From assembly GCA_013396635.1 (NCBI GenBank), contig WBMW01002277.1, forward strand, positions 358,593 through 422,592: DNA of 64,000 nucleotides. The letters run 5' to 3'. The stretch comes from Penelope pileata (lineage: Eukaryota; Chordata; Aves; Galliformes; Cracidae). Below are positions 50,472 through 61,232 of the stretch, one piece after another. Each line of letters starts with the position of its first letter. Position 1 is the stretch's first letter. Both the position numbers and the translations under genes were made by a program. The notes below the pieces were generated by a model. It searched no databases and had not been told where the DNA came from. It saw nothing but the letters and a program-made list of their open reading frames with translations.

Positions 50472-50943
50472 CATCCACTACACTCAAAGGGTCCTTTGGA
50501 TCATTCTGGGAAGCAGTCTTATGATTCAGCATCTCAGAGGTTGGCCCCAGCACTCCAGAGTCAGGCTTCTGCTGGAACGGTTTCTTCATTTTGAAATCTT
50601 CTGCTTTTCCTTTGGCAAAAGTTCCATCAAAAGGACTGACTTGAGAAGAGAAGTATCTATCAGTGTAAATTTGAGACCCTGTAGTCCTGCTGTGAGAGCT
50701 TTTATCATTGCTTTGTGCTGACAAATTCTGAGTAATGTACGTATGCAGCGCAGCCATCAGAGCTTTTTGGTCAAGCCCTGCTTCTGACTCTATTGAGAAC
50801 TTGTCTGGCTGAGTCTGGCTGAAGGTCCCATGGAGATTTTCAGCATACTGTTGATGGGATGTTGATGTATGGGCCAAAGAAGCTGCTCTTTCTTCAGGTT
50901 TTTGCATCATGTAGTATCTAACAGGATCATTATAGACGTAGCT
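50472..50943 (-). CDS. PTPRN2: PTPRN2 exon A (luminal, 472 nt, phase 0 to 1)
   Basis: First PTPRN2 exon in the window in transcript order. The acceptor follows a long pyrimidine run ending TCTCTAG; the donor is G|GTAAAG just left of 50,472. It translates from SYVYNDPVRYYMMQKPEE through 157 codons to VVD plus one base. Around exon residues 57-73 the LDQKALMAALHTY stretch matches the 'LMAALSAY' block I recall from mammalian phogrin, and an AHTS motif near residue 24 also has a mammalian counterpart. The rest is low-complexity, Ser/Gln/Lys-rich and poorly conserved, as expected for the rapidly evolving lumenal propeptide region. One N-glycosylation sequon (NLS) follows the conserved block. The 5' edge is uncertain by 2 nt because the acceptor reads TAGAG: the first AG gives phase 0, the second an exon starting at 50,941. 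The 3' end fits exon B exactly (G|AA = Glu). Confidence 0.9.
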
Positions 50944-52605
50944 CTAGAGAGGACAGAAGGTAGAAGGAAAGGACTAGGTCAGTATTGCTTCGCAACAATT
51001 TTTGTTATACAGGAATCACAGGCATAAACAATCAGGAAAACAAGAAAGGAGAACCTGTAATGTGTAGGTAGGTTGCAAACCTCATACTGTTAACTTTCCT
51101 TCAAAGAGGCACTATCATTTCAGTAAAAATTTTGCAAAACAATTTATTATATTATAGAAAGCAAGAGAAAGAGATTAGAGAGAGAGATTGATAAAATTCA
51201 AACTTGACGTTAGCAATGCATGTGCTGTTTGTATTCAGTTGGACAAAGAAAATTCAGTAAAACCAATTTTCCTTTGTATTTTAACAGACTTCTGAGAATA
51301 ACTATTTTTTTGGTACTTACCAAAAACTAGCAAGCAAAATCAGAAATGCCATTTTTTTTTAAAGAGCACTGGAAAAATGTAAAAAATATTTTCTACATAA
51401 AAGACACTTTGTTCTGTTTAAAATTAAATCTTTCATTTTTTTACTAAATTTTTTCATTACATTTGTAATCAGGATGTCCTTTGAAAGCATAAAGAAATGT
51501 AAAAGCAGCCATTAAATAGGTTTTGAATTCCTTGATTAAGTAAAAGAACACATCAAATTAAACAAAAAACGTATAAGATATTTCAATTACCCTAAAGCCA
51601 CATTTTAATTGGAAAAAATGCTGAAAAATAGAAGTAAGAGTGGTCCGGCAGTGAAGTTTTCTACTCTTGGTTTCAGATTTTCAAAGACACACAAACAGGA
51701 AATCCAAAATTCTGAGACAATATCTATTGTCTTCACTGATCAATGTTTTCTGGATGAAGAAATTTTTTAGTTTTGAGGACAAATTCTAAATGCCCCTTAA
51801 ACACTTAAATCTTTATTCAGCACATTAAAAAAAAAAAAAGCATTATAATGTTACATATACTGTAATTTAATCCTGAAAACATTTTGTTATAATCACAACC
51901 TGAAAGTGTGATTTTGTCTTTTTGACAAACCGCTTCCACTCTCCTAAATTTTCTCACTCCTACTAAATGCAAATTTGAACAAAGAGATTTGTTTATGTTC
52001 AGAGTTATTCCAACTATTCTCTACGGTTCCTTCAAGACAGTTTGCTGTACTTGCATCACATACTGCAACATGCTGAAGAATATGTCCTGGATCTCTGGGG
52101 TGGTTTTTTGGTTAAATGGTCATACGAAGTACACTACAATCAGGGAAATTTCAGACAGTAATCATTTCAGCTCTCACTGCTGTGAATTACAGCAGATCCC
52201 TGGTGTCTCTGCACTGACAGTAGAATGGCTTGGGACAGAAAGAGCTGGAGCATACATTCAGAGACATGCAGAAACTGCACACCCCAGAGGAGAGCAATGA
52301 GTAGAATTTTTGCCAGAAAAATCCCTATTTTCATATTTCCTAACAGTTTTTAAAGGCAAAATAAGTAAGGCCATGAAGCTAATCAAGAAATGAATACAAA
52401 CTTTTATATTTTATCTAGTTCTTTATTTATGGACGATAATTTTTCTTTCCAACTGCACAATACATTTCTTCTGATAACAGATGATTTTGTGACACCCCTG
52501 CTTCCCCAGAGGGTTATCTTCCCTGTAAGAGATGACTGAAGAGGTTCAATCCATGATTCCATGTCTGAATTTGTAGATTTATGGCTCATGAATTATTTTT
52601 TATCC

Positions 52606-52650
52606 AAAAAAGAAAAAGAAAAAAGAAAGAAAAAGAAAAAAGAAAAGAAA
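52606..52650. repeat. Purine-only A/G tract
   Basis: About 45 bases of imperfect AAAAG/AAAG units with no pyrimidine, a mirror-repeat type sequence that could adopt triplex structure. Confidence 0.85.
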
Positions 52651-55600
52651 GCCCTGTATTCCACCAACACAAGACTTTTGACTTCTACTTTAACATAGAA
52701 GTAATGTTGTGCTAACACCAAGAAACTGGGATAGAGGAAGACAGTGTCAAATAATATGGTGCTGGAGACTGAGCAACTTTGTGTGTGAAATATTTTGATG
52801 TCCCCTGGGACCTGGATCGAACAGCAGCACTGTGGCTCTGGCTCAGTGCCCAGCAGCAGGGTAGGCACTGCTCTGCTCATCTCCAAGAGGGAAGCCAGTT
52901 CTCAAAATACAAGCTGAATGCTATCTACATACATGATGGCAAATCCTGGACGTGAAAAACTACTAGTCATGTGTCTTAGGTCAACAGATGTTTGCATGGG
53001 CAAATAACTCTTTAATGATACTGCCCAGAAGGAACTGCAGAGGATAACACAAAGCAGACAATTCACAGACCTTGTCTCCATTCCCTGCCTCCATGCTCCT
53101 TACCTTGCAGTCTTTTGGAGGACCTTTTGGGGACAAAAGCGGGGAGAACAGGGAAAGGGAGAAGCATAAGGGTGGAAGAGACATTCCCAATTCAGCCAGA
53201 GAAGGACATCGAATCAGTTAAATCCATCTCATGTAACTATACTCTAATTGAGATATTTCTCCTACATCCAGTTGCCCTCCTTGCTGCTAAAGATTTACTA
53301 ATAAACCAAATCTCGGGGAGAGTATAACTGCTAAACGCTCACACCACTTGTGAAAGATTAGGGTCAGGTAATGTGGGCTGGCTTTTGATGAGCTATTTAA
53401 CAAGTCCAGATAGTCTTTAACATTAACAAATATATGATTTCTTGCTCTTGCAGACAAGCCCATCTCAAATAAAAAGCAACAGAAACACCAAGTGATCGTA
53501 CACAAATTGCACACATGTGAGAGCCAGTCCTGGGCTCAGAGTTGCACCTCTGTCAAGAAGGGGCAGCCTCTCGGCAGCTTGACAGGTCACACTTTGGGCC
53601 GTAAGGGATGAAATATTAAAAATTCTCATTAAAGCTCAGCATCAACAGCTCAGCTGTCTTCACAGTGCACTCAGTTACCAGCCCATCTGATGGCGTTTAG
53701 CCTGCCTTAATTAAAGGGCTCTCACAGCTGTATGGCAATTCTCAATGTGGATGAGAAAAAAAACCCTTCCTTGTTCTCTGCCACCTCAAACAAAACAGCA
53801 CCAAAAATGTATATGCCAACAGAAATATGGAAGATAAAATACAAATAAAACTGCAGCAATGGACAATTATTCTAGACTCCAACATTTTGCTAAGTGCCAT
53901 GGGGAAAAAAAGATATTTTTACATAAAGAGATAGGAGGAAAACATCTTTTGTATGTAGTTTAGAATCCAGTGACAATTTACATCTTACATTATTAATACG
54001 TAAAACTGAAGGCTTTTTTCACTCTAGCATCCTGAGCATGGATATTGCTAGTCTGACTTATTTCAAAGTTAGATGAGATAACCTATGGTGAGTGAAAAGA
54101 ATCCATAAAATCCCCCAGCTGGTGCCTTTGGAGAACATGCTAACATTGTGAAGAACAGGAAAACAAGGACCAGGAAAATTTTAAAAAGAAAATTAATTTC
54201 TGCATTGATTAAACTTGGTTTATACTAAGCATTGCCAGTAACCACAAAAACAAACAAACAAAAACATTAAATGAGATGCACACACTAGGAAGGAATACTC
54301 TAGTAAGTATGTAATTAGTTTATACTGAGTAAGGTTAGCAGGCACTTCCTAATGTTATCAGGAACAAATTTTTTAATAGATTAGATACTGTTCAATTATC
54401 TCATGCTACTGATACAACATTTTTTAAAAGTACTCTGAATTGCTATATCACTCATCTTTTTAAAAAAAATCTCCATCTGCACAAGATTTTCCTCTCATTC
54501 ACCACCTTTCAAATCAGTTGTCTTAATAATTCACACATTATCAAACCCCCACCACACTAACCTTTCTGAAGATGGAATTGTGAGGGTGATGTCTTGTATG
54601 GTTTAGGTATGTAAGTAACTGACATTTTCTGTATGAAAGTTCACAGAAGGGCACATTAAATTACACCCTGCAAATGCACTCTGTAAGTCTATGGACTATA
54701 AGTTTTGTTTAACCAAAAATGAATTTTAGAAAGGGAGAGGATGAGATACATACATCACAAGGCACAGATAAATACTATGCAATTCATCCACCAAGGGGCA
54801 GATTGATTTGAATGTCTGGCCCAAGAGCAAAAGGAATGGAATTAGATTTATGACATAATAGTTCATTTATTGAGGATACATTTTCTTAATCTTAAAGGAA
54901 AATATACTAATCAAAATTCTTTAGGAATACAGAAAGAAAAAAATCATCCTCCTTCAATTTCATTTGGCCTTTTTTCTTTGATTCTTTTTCAGATATTAAT
55001 TCATGTTTGCTACCATCCAAAATTGGTCAGACCATGATTCCACCTACATTATTTTATTTACTGTGCCTCTATGAGACAGTGACAGTATGCTTTCCAAAAT
55101 TAAAAAAGAAAAATCCAATACACACTAGAACCAGGCTGTCCCTCATCAACAGCAGAGTAAAACAGAAGTTACCTTGAGCTACAAAAGATAGAAGGATATC
55201 ATACTTTAACTCACTGCATGGAGGGAAAGAAGCTTAGCTTTTTCTACCAGAAGCAGTCTAGATACTTTGCAAACTGCCTGCACTTGCCTTGTATCAACTT
55301 GCTACATGGGAAATTTCACGTACTCACATGAGCCGCTATCTCACAAGGAGCGCAGGGGCACTGCCTCACTACACCAGGGCATGGGCTGTGAGTCTGAACA
55401 CCCACATGTACCTTTGCCTTGAGAAAAATCCACCTGACAATGAAACCTGAGGTCTATATCAGTGTTGTGGAGTAGATTACAGTGTAAAACTCTCCAGGAT
55501 AGAGCTGGGTAAGCAGCACAGCTGTGTCCTTACAGCATCACCACTAAAGCAGCCAGTACTGCACAGTCCTATGATAACAAAGTTTTAATTTTTCGAGTCT

Positions 55601-56649
55601 GTGAGCTGCTGTTCCCAGGCAGTGCTGCACTGTCAGGGGGATAACTTAGCAGGCTTCAAGCTAGCTGAAGGAGAAATCTCTGCTCTACAAGCCTCTGCGT
55701 GCTGTAGACGTGATGTTACATACTCTGCACCAAATTCATTGTTAGGCTTTTCTGAAAATAATAGGTAAAGACAAAGAAAAAAATTGAATCTTCTGAGCAA
55801 TAGCGGAACAAAAGCATTTTCTACCAGCTGATAATAGCCTTTTCACTTACTCTAGATGGTGATATTATATCGTGCAATAAATCATTGCATAAAAAACAAG
55901 AACTTGAAAGATTAATTCATAACTCAGAAAGCAGTAAAGAGGCCAAGCCAGTGCCTCTTGCAGCAATGGGATATTCTCAGGCCCATGGTCTTTTGACAGA
56001 TTCACAGGCCTAAGGCAACAGGGACCATTACAGTCATCTCATAAAACCTATTATTTCCCTAATAATTTTCTTTAACTATCTCATATTTTCTTCCTGAGAA
56101 TTTCAGCAGCTTTGAAACCATTTAAGAACTACATCAGAGAAGTAAAGATGGCAAAGATTGTTAATTAACATCCCGTAGTTTGCAATGTCAAAAGCTTGAT
56201 CAAGCAAAAGGGCTCCTCAGAGCCTCTTTGATCAAAACTACTGATGACTTTGCTTCCTAATTCTGGATGTGAAACTGCAGTGGAACAGGATTGTCTGGAG
56301 GTCTGACAATATATCATTTCAGTAACATTCATAGCTGTAATTTCAGGTGACAGAGATTTGACTGTGAGCAGCATATTCTACCATTTTTATACAAAACCAC
56401 CTTCAACACAAAGAAGAAAGAGAGGATAACTACATTGGTCTCTTTCATGTATAAGCAACTATTTGAAAAATTCACTTTTAAGTCTCAAAAGTTCCCAGCC
56501 ATTCTTGGTATCCTTTGGGATGTTCTTAGCTGCACAGATTCTCCTGCATGAATAATTCTTATCATTAGTCACCATTTCTTGTTCTTTTGAGGAACTTTCT
56601 AGCTGGTTGTTCTCTCAGTTTCTGACAGGTCTCCATCCATTGTGAACTG

Positions 56650-57427
56650 AATGAGGTTCAACAAGGCCAAGTGCAAATCGTCACACTTGGGTCAGGGCAA
56701 TCCCAGATATGTACAGACTGGGAAAAGAATTCCTTGAGAGCAGCCCTGATGAGGACTTGGGGATTCTGGTAGAAGAAAAGCAGGATATGAACCAGCAGTG
56801 TGTGCTTGAAGCCCAGAAGGCCAACTGTACCCTGGGCTGCATCAGAAGAGGGGTAGCAGCAGAAAGAGGGAGGGGATTGTCCCTCTCTGCTCTGCCCTCA
56901 TGAGGCCCCATCTGCAGTACTGCATCCAGGCCTGGGGCCCCCAGCACAAGAACGATGTGGGGCTGTTGGAGTGGGTCCAGAAGAGGGCCATGAAGATGAT
57001 CAGAGGGCTGGAACACCTCTTCTATGAAGAAAGGCTGAGGAAGATGGGCTTGTTCAGCCTGGAGAAGGCTCCAAGGAGACCTCTATGCAGCCTTCCAGTA
57101 CTTAAAAGGAACTATAATCAGAAGGGAGACAGACTTTTTACATGGGTAGACAGTGATAGGACAAGGGGGAACAGTTTTAAACTAGAAGAGGGGAGATTTA
57201 GATTAGATATTAGGAGCACATTGTTTACTCAGAGGGTGGTGAGGCACTGGCACAGGCTGCCCAGAGAAGCTGTGGGTGCCTCATCTGTGAAAGTGCTCAA
57301 GGCCAGGTTGGATGGGGCTCTGGGCAGCCTGATCCAGCAGTTGGCAATCCTGCTCACAGCACGGGGGTTGGAGCTACATGATCTTTAAGGTCTGTTTCAA
57401 CCTAAGCTGTTCTGTGATTCTATGATT
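56650..57427 (+). mobile_element. CR1 LINE, longest copy in window (5'-truncated, complete 3' end)
   Basis: About 780 bp on the plus strand, from the FNKAKCK region of ORF2 to the terminal TTCTGTGATTCTATGATT. A first frame covers the LESSPDEDLGILVEEK and QCVLEAQKANCTLGC motifs; a frame change near 56.88 kb is followed by 162 open codons with MRPHLQYCIQAWGPQHKND, VQKRAMKMIRGLEHLFYEE, GLFSLEKA, DRTRGNSFKLEEGRFRLD and HWHRLPREAV to the ORF2 end. The 3' UTR follows with GATCTTTAAGGTCTGTTTCA. The non-LTR ORF2 would supply endonuclease and reverse transcriptase, but the endonuclease and most of the RT are missing here, so the copy cannot move on its own. Confidence 0.93.
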
Positions 57428-58730
57428 AGTAGCAGGAACCAAGAAAGTGACAACCAGACCCCAGTGGATGGTAGAAATTGTGCAGAATGGTGATCAGTGC
57501 TGATATATATGGGTTTGTCAGCCTCCCTTGTCGGAGAAAACTTTGCTCTGTTAATTCTGCTATTTAAAGGCTTCAGCAAAAGACGTTTAAACACATTTTC
57601 TCTTGGCATATGCTGGTATATTGAGCTAACTCATTATCTAAAGATGATTTACATAGAAACATGAAGATCTTCATCTACCAAAAGCTGAGCACATTAGCAT
57701 CAATTCCACATATTTATAACTTCAACATATGAGCCTAGAGACTACCTTTATCCAAAGAAATTTAAGTGAATAGAGATCTGCAGGATCCATGTCTATAACA
57801 ACTCCTTCCAACTTGAACTTGCTTGTCCAATTTGATGGACAACCGCTTGAGGCTTTATTTCCTTCAATTAAAAAAAAAGTTGTGGCATTGTCCTGAAAAT
57901 TATACTAAAACACACTCACACAGAAGTTAAATAACATAAGATTTAAAGTTTGGTGAACTCTATCTTATCGTTTAATGACCATGATCTAAAATTAAATATG
58001 GAATACACTTTAGAATTTGTATGACCTCCACTATATTCTAAATTACAGAAGCAAAAACCTCAAAAACATGGCATTTGGCAAAATAAAGAATTGATTTTGA
58101 AAAGGTCGTGAGGGGTATGGAAAAGAAGGAAATCATTCAGCATTTGAGATTTTAAAACTATCAATCAATGCTTTAGTAATTACTTTGTAATTACTAGAAA
58201 GTAATGAATCAGCCTTATAAAAATGTCCCAGACTTGATATCCATCATTTATAATACCATTTCTGTAGCACTTGCACCTTTAAATCATTGTACAAACAATT
58301 AATCTTTACAAGATTGCTGTGTGATAAGGGACTAGGATTTCTATGTTAGTCACAGAAATGCTGTCACCCCATTTTACACAAATCCAAAGATTGTAGGTAA
58401 AGGCAGATGTTACTTCTAAGGCTTGAAGAGTGTGGTACTGGCACTGGAATCTTCTCTTGCTGAATTATTACGCTCAAAAATTAAATCACAGTTCATGTTA
58501 GATCACTAAAGTCTGGTTTATGGTGAAAACAGCCTGCGTGTAATTTTACTAGGCTTTGTAGCTATGATTCCCTCAAAAGTATGGGGACCAGTCCTCCCAG
58601 AAAAATTTGAAATACATGTCAGACACATTCAGACATGGAATTTGCAGTGTCTAGTTGTATATATTTAGGTATTTAAATAACTGTATATTCATATATTTGT
58701 ATAGTCATAATGTATTCATAACGTGTGTGT

Positions 58731-58797
58731 ATATATATATTTATATATTCCAAGTTATATATATATTTATATATTCCAGGTTATATATAACTTGGAA
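58731..58797. repeat. AT-rich 26-bp tandem repeat with 16-bp hairpin
   Basis: A unit containing TATATATATTTATATATTCC repeats once with period 26. The second half forms a perfect inverted repeat with 16-bp arms: TTCCAAGTTATATATA at 58,748-58,763 and its reverse complement at 58,782-58,797. Confidence 0.85.
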
Positions 58798-61200
58798 ATT
58801 CCTTTTTCTCTCCACTGTTCCTAAATTCAATTTAGGCTGACTTGCACTAACACAAACACTGGTATTTTGTTAAATGCATTCTTCTCCAATTATTGCGCGG
58901 GATTTTTGGTGTTTGTTTGTTGTTTTATTTTGTTGTAAGAAGATTTTAATGTTTCTATTTAACTGAAAAGATTCATGGAGGGGAAAATGATCAAAGAGAT
59001 CAAATACTCACCCAGCATTTGAGGCTTAACTTTAAGTCTACACTCTACCAAAAAATTCCAGCATGACCTTAGAAAAGCCATCTAATCAGTCTGTGAAACA
59101 GGGATATTAGTTCTTCCCTACTTTCTAAGTGCATTAAGTAAATAAATACTTCAATATTTTGAGACATTCAGATATTAACTCTAAAAGCTGTTGTGTAGAT
59201 ATGCCAATAGACAGGCAATTCTGTAGCTTCAGGGCGGTACTCCTCTGTCAATTATTCCTGATATTTTTACTAAACTGTTTATGCACAGAGTATATTACAT
59301 TTTTCTTCCTTGTACAGAATCCCACGTATATGAAATATTAATTTTAACATTTATACAAGCAGAATTTAAATGCATACACTGCAGGAAGGCTTTTTGCTTT
59401 ACAGCAGTCAGCCATCAAATCAATTTTTGACAACCTTCATTCAGTACTGTATTTTAATCAGTGTTAGACAAATAAGGGTCCTGCTTTTCTGAATTACAGC
59501 TCCAGATTAAAATGAGCAATCATTGCATAATTTCTTACTAGTTAATCAGTATAATCACTGTTTGCAGATAAATTCAGAGTACATCTTACAGCAATTGTGC
59601 ACTCAGATTTTCTAAAACAAATAATAATCATTTTTAATAATTATCACATCTTAGTTCTTTCAGGAGATCAATTACAAAGCAATCGATTTTCAACCCAGTA
59701 AGCTATGAGTACTCTTTCCTGAATGTGAAAGGGAAAAGCAGAATATTCCTCCTTGTTTCAAGGACTGAAATATAAGCTCTTCCAAACGCCTTGCCCAACC
59801 TTCATAAGCTTTGAGATTGCATCAAGTTGACTCTGCCTTGAGTATTTGCACCTTTTCTCCTTTCAGCACCATCATACTGCTGATCTAACCATTTGACAGA
59901 GCTCACTGCCACTAACCAGACTCTATCCATTTCTTTTGTCCTTCAGGATTATTCAAATACCTTTATTAGCTACTTGTTTGATGTAAAGAGAGATTGTTTT
60001 TTTCCAAACTTTCTTTTAAAACTTAAAGAATAACTGATACTCAGAGATTTCTGCAATCACAATATCTACACACAGTCTACCTTGAAAATAAATGTGAGTA
60101 ACGAAAAACCAAAGGAAGAGAAAACACTAGAAATTAAATGAAATTCCCTGAAGATTCGGAGTTAATCAATTTTCTCTCTACACTATGTACTAGAGCCTAA
60201 GTGGAACACTAGTCTGAAGAAGACCTTGGTTGCAGGTAAGGCTCATGTCTAAAGATGCCTCAGAGGCCAAATCAGACTGAAAGAACAAGAGCAATAATTT
60301 GCTTCTTCTATCCCTAAAACACTAAATCATAAAACAGGGATCCCTGCAAAAAGAAATGCAGCAATATAAGTGCAGGAGACAACTTCCTTAGTCCTACAGT
60401 TGTTCACAAGATTTCCTGGAGCACCAGGCCCCAGAGCAGAGCTGGGAGAGGAGAGCAAGGAACAACGTGTAACATCTTTTATCTGAAACAAGCCCACTCC
60501 AGTGCTATGGTACCAGAGCAGTGCACTTTTGCCAGCCTGAGGCAATAAAAAATTCAAAAGTCAAGCTATTAGAAGGCATGAAAATATGTTAAAATTGTAG
60601 TTTGAGGAAGAAACAAGCCAATCCACCTGAGTTATTTTTATTTTCTTTCTGGTTTTGAGACTTTTAAGTACACTTAGATCATGTTTCAAAACTTTTTCTG
60701 TGATTAAAAAATTATTCTCAGTCAGATGAAAGCAGTATAATTGAAATCACATGTAATATTCAACTGCAGACATCTGAACTTTCTGAAAAATATATACGAT
60801 CATTACCTCCTACCTGAGCTAATAGCTACTGAAATGTAGACAACAGGAGCATTTGTTTCCATCCTGATCAGTTTTGCTGCCTCTCTTTTTATTTTGTTGT
60901 AGGGGGCCACTGAGGATATGGCCACTTTTTTCCTTTTTCTACCTCCGTTACTTAAAGTTTTCCTCAAGGCTTAGCGCACACACACACCCCTGCTATGCAC
61001 TGCTCATGCAGAGCGCAGCAGCAAGGCTACCAGCAGCACCCACACAAGTGAGCTCTCCTTTTACAGCTGGATGGCTTTAGTAATATCAGCTGTGCACTGT
61101 CCCTTCTAACCTAGCAAAACTATGCTTCTCAGTACCAGTAGAAATGTAGACAGTGGAGCGTTTTCTCAGGGTATGGGCTTGTTCATTTATTTGTTTTGTG

Positions 61201-61232
61201 TTTTTTTTTTTTTGTTGTTGTTGTTGTTTTTT
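61201..61232. repeat. Poly-T plus GTT microsatellite
   Basis: Thirteen T, then about five GTT units and a closing T run. Confidence 0.85.

Larger units (their letters stand above)
5866..50943 (-). other. PTPRN2: PTPRN2 locus, six internal exons (partial gene)
   Basis: Six minus-strand exons join in phase into 434 codons plus one base without a stop. PTPRN2 (phogrin, IA-2 beta) is a single-pass receptor-type tyrosine-phosphatase-like protein of dense-core secretory granule membranes in neuroendocrine cells. It is known as a type 1 diabetes autoantigen and acts in granule biogenesis and regulated hormone secretion. Family assignment rests on recalled similarity: the GVENVKS block and GYIVT in exon D, DPLS plus EKG in exon E, and LGPAVTFRV plus a TADVAKAA stretch in exon F. 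These fit PTPRN2 better than the paralogue PTPRN. Only luminal coding sequence is present; the signal peptide, transmembrane and phosphatase exons are outside the window. Introns are 5.0, 1.37, 1.32, 20.2 and 15.9 kb in transcript order. Confidence 0.95.

Noticed and set aside
53101..53190. Donor-like CAAG|GTAAGG with a pyrimidine-rich stretch upstream on the minus strand
   Set aside because: The implied exon would be only about 20 nt or lie in a low-complexity Ser/Leu/Pro frame without similarity to PTPRN2.
56900..57388. 162-codon plus-strand ORF as a host gene
   Set aside because: It is CR1 ORF2 C-terminal sequence followed by the CR1 3' UTR.
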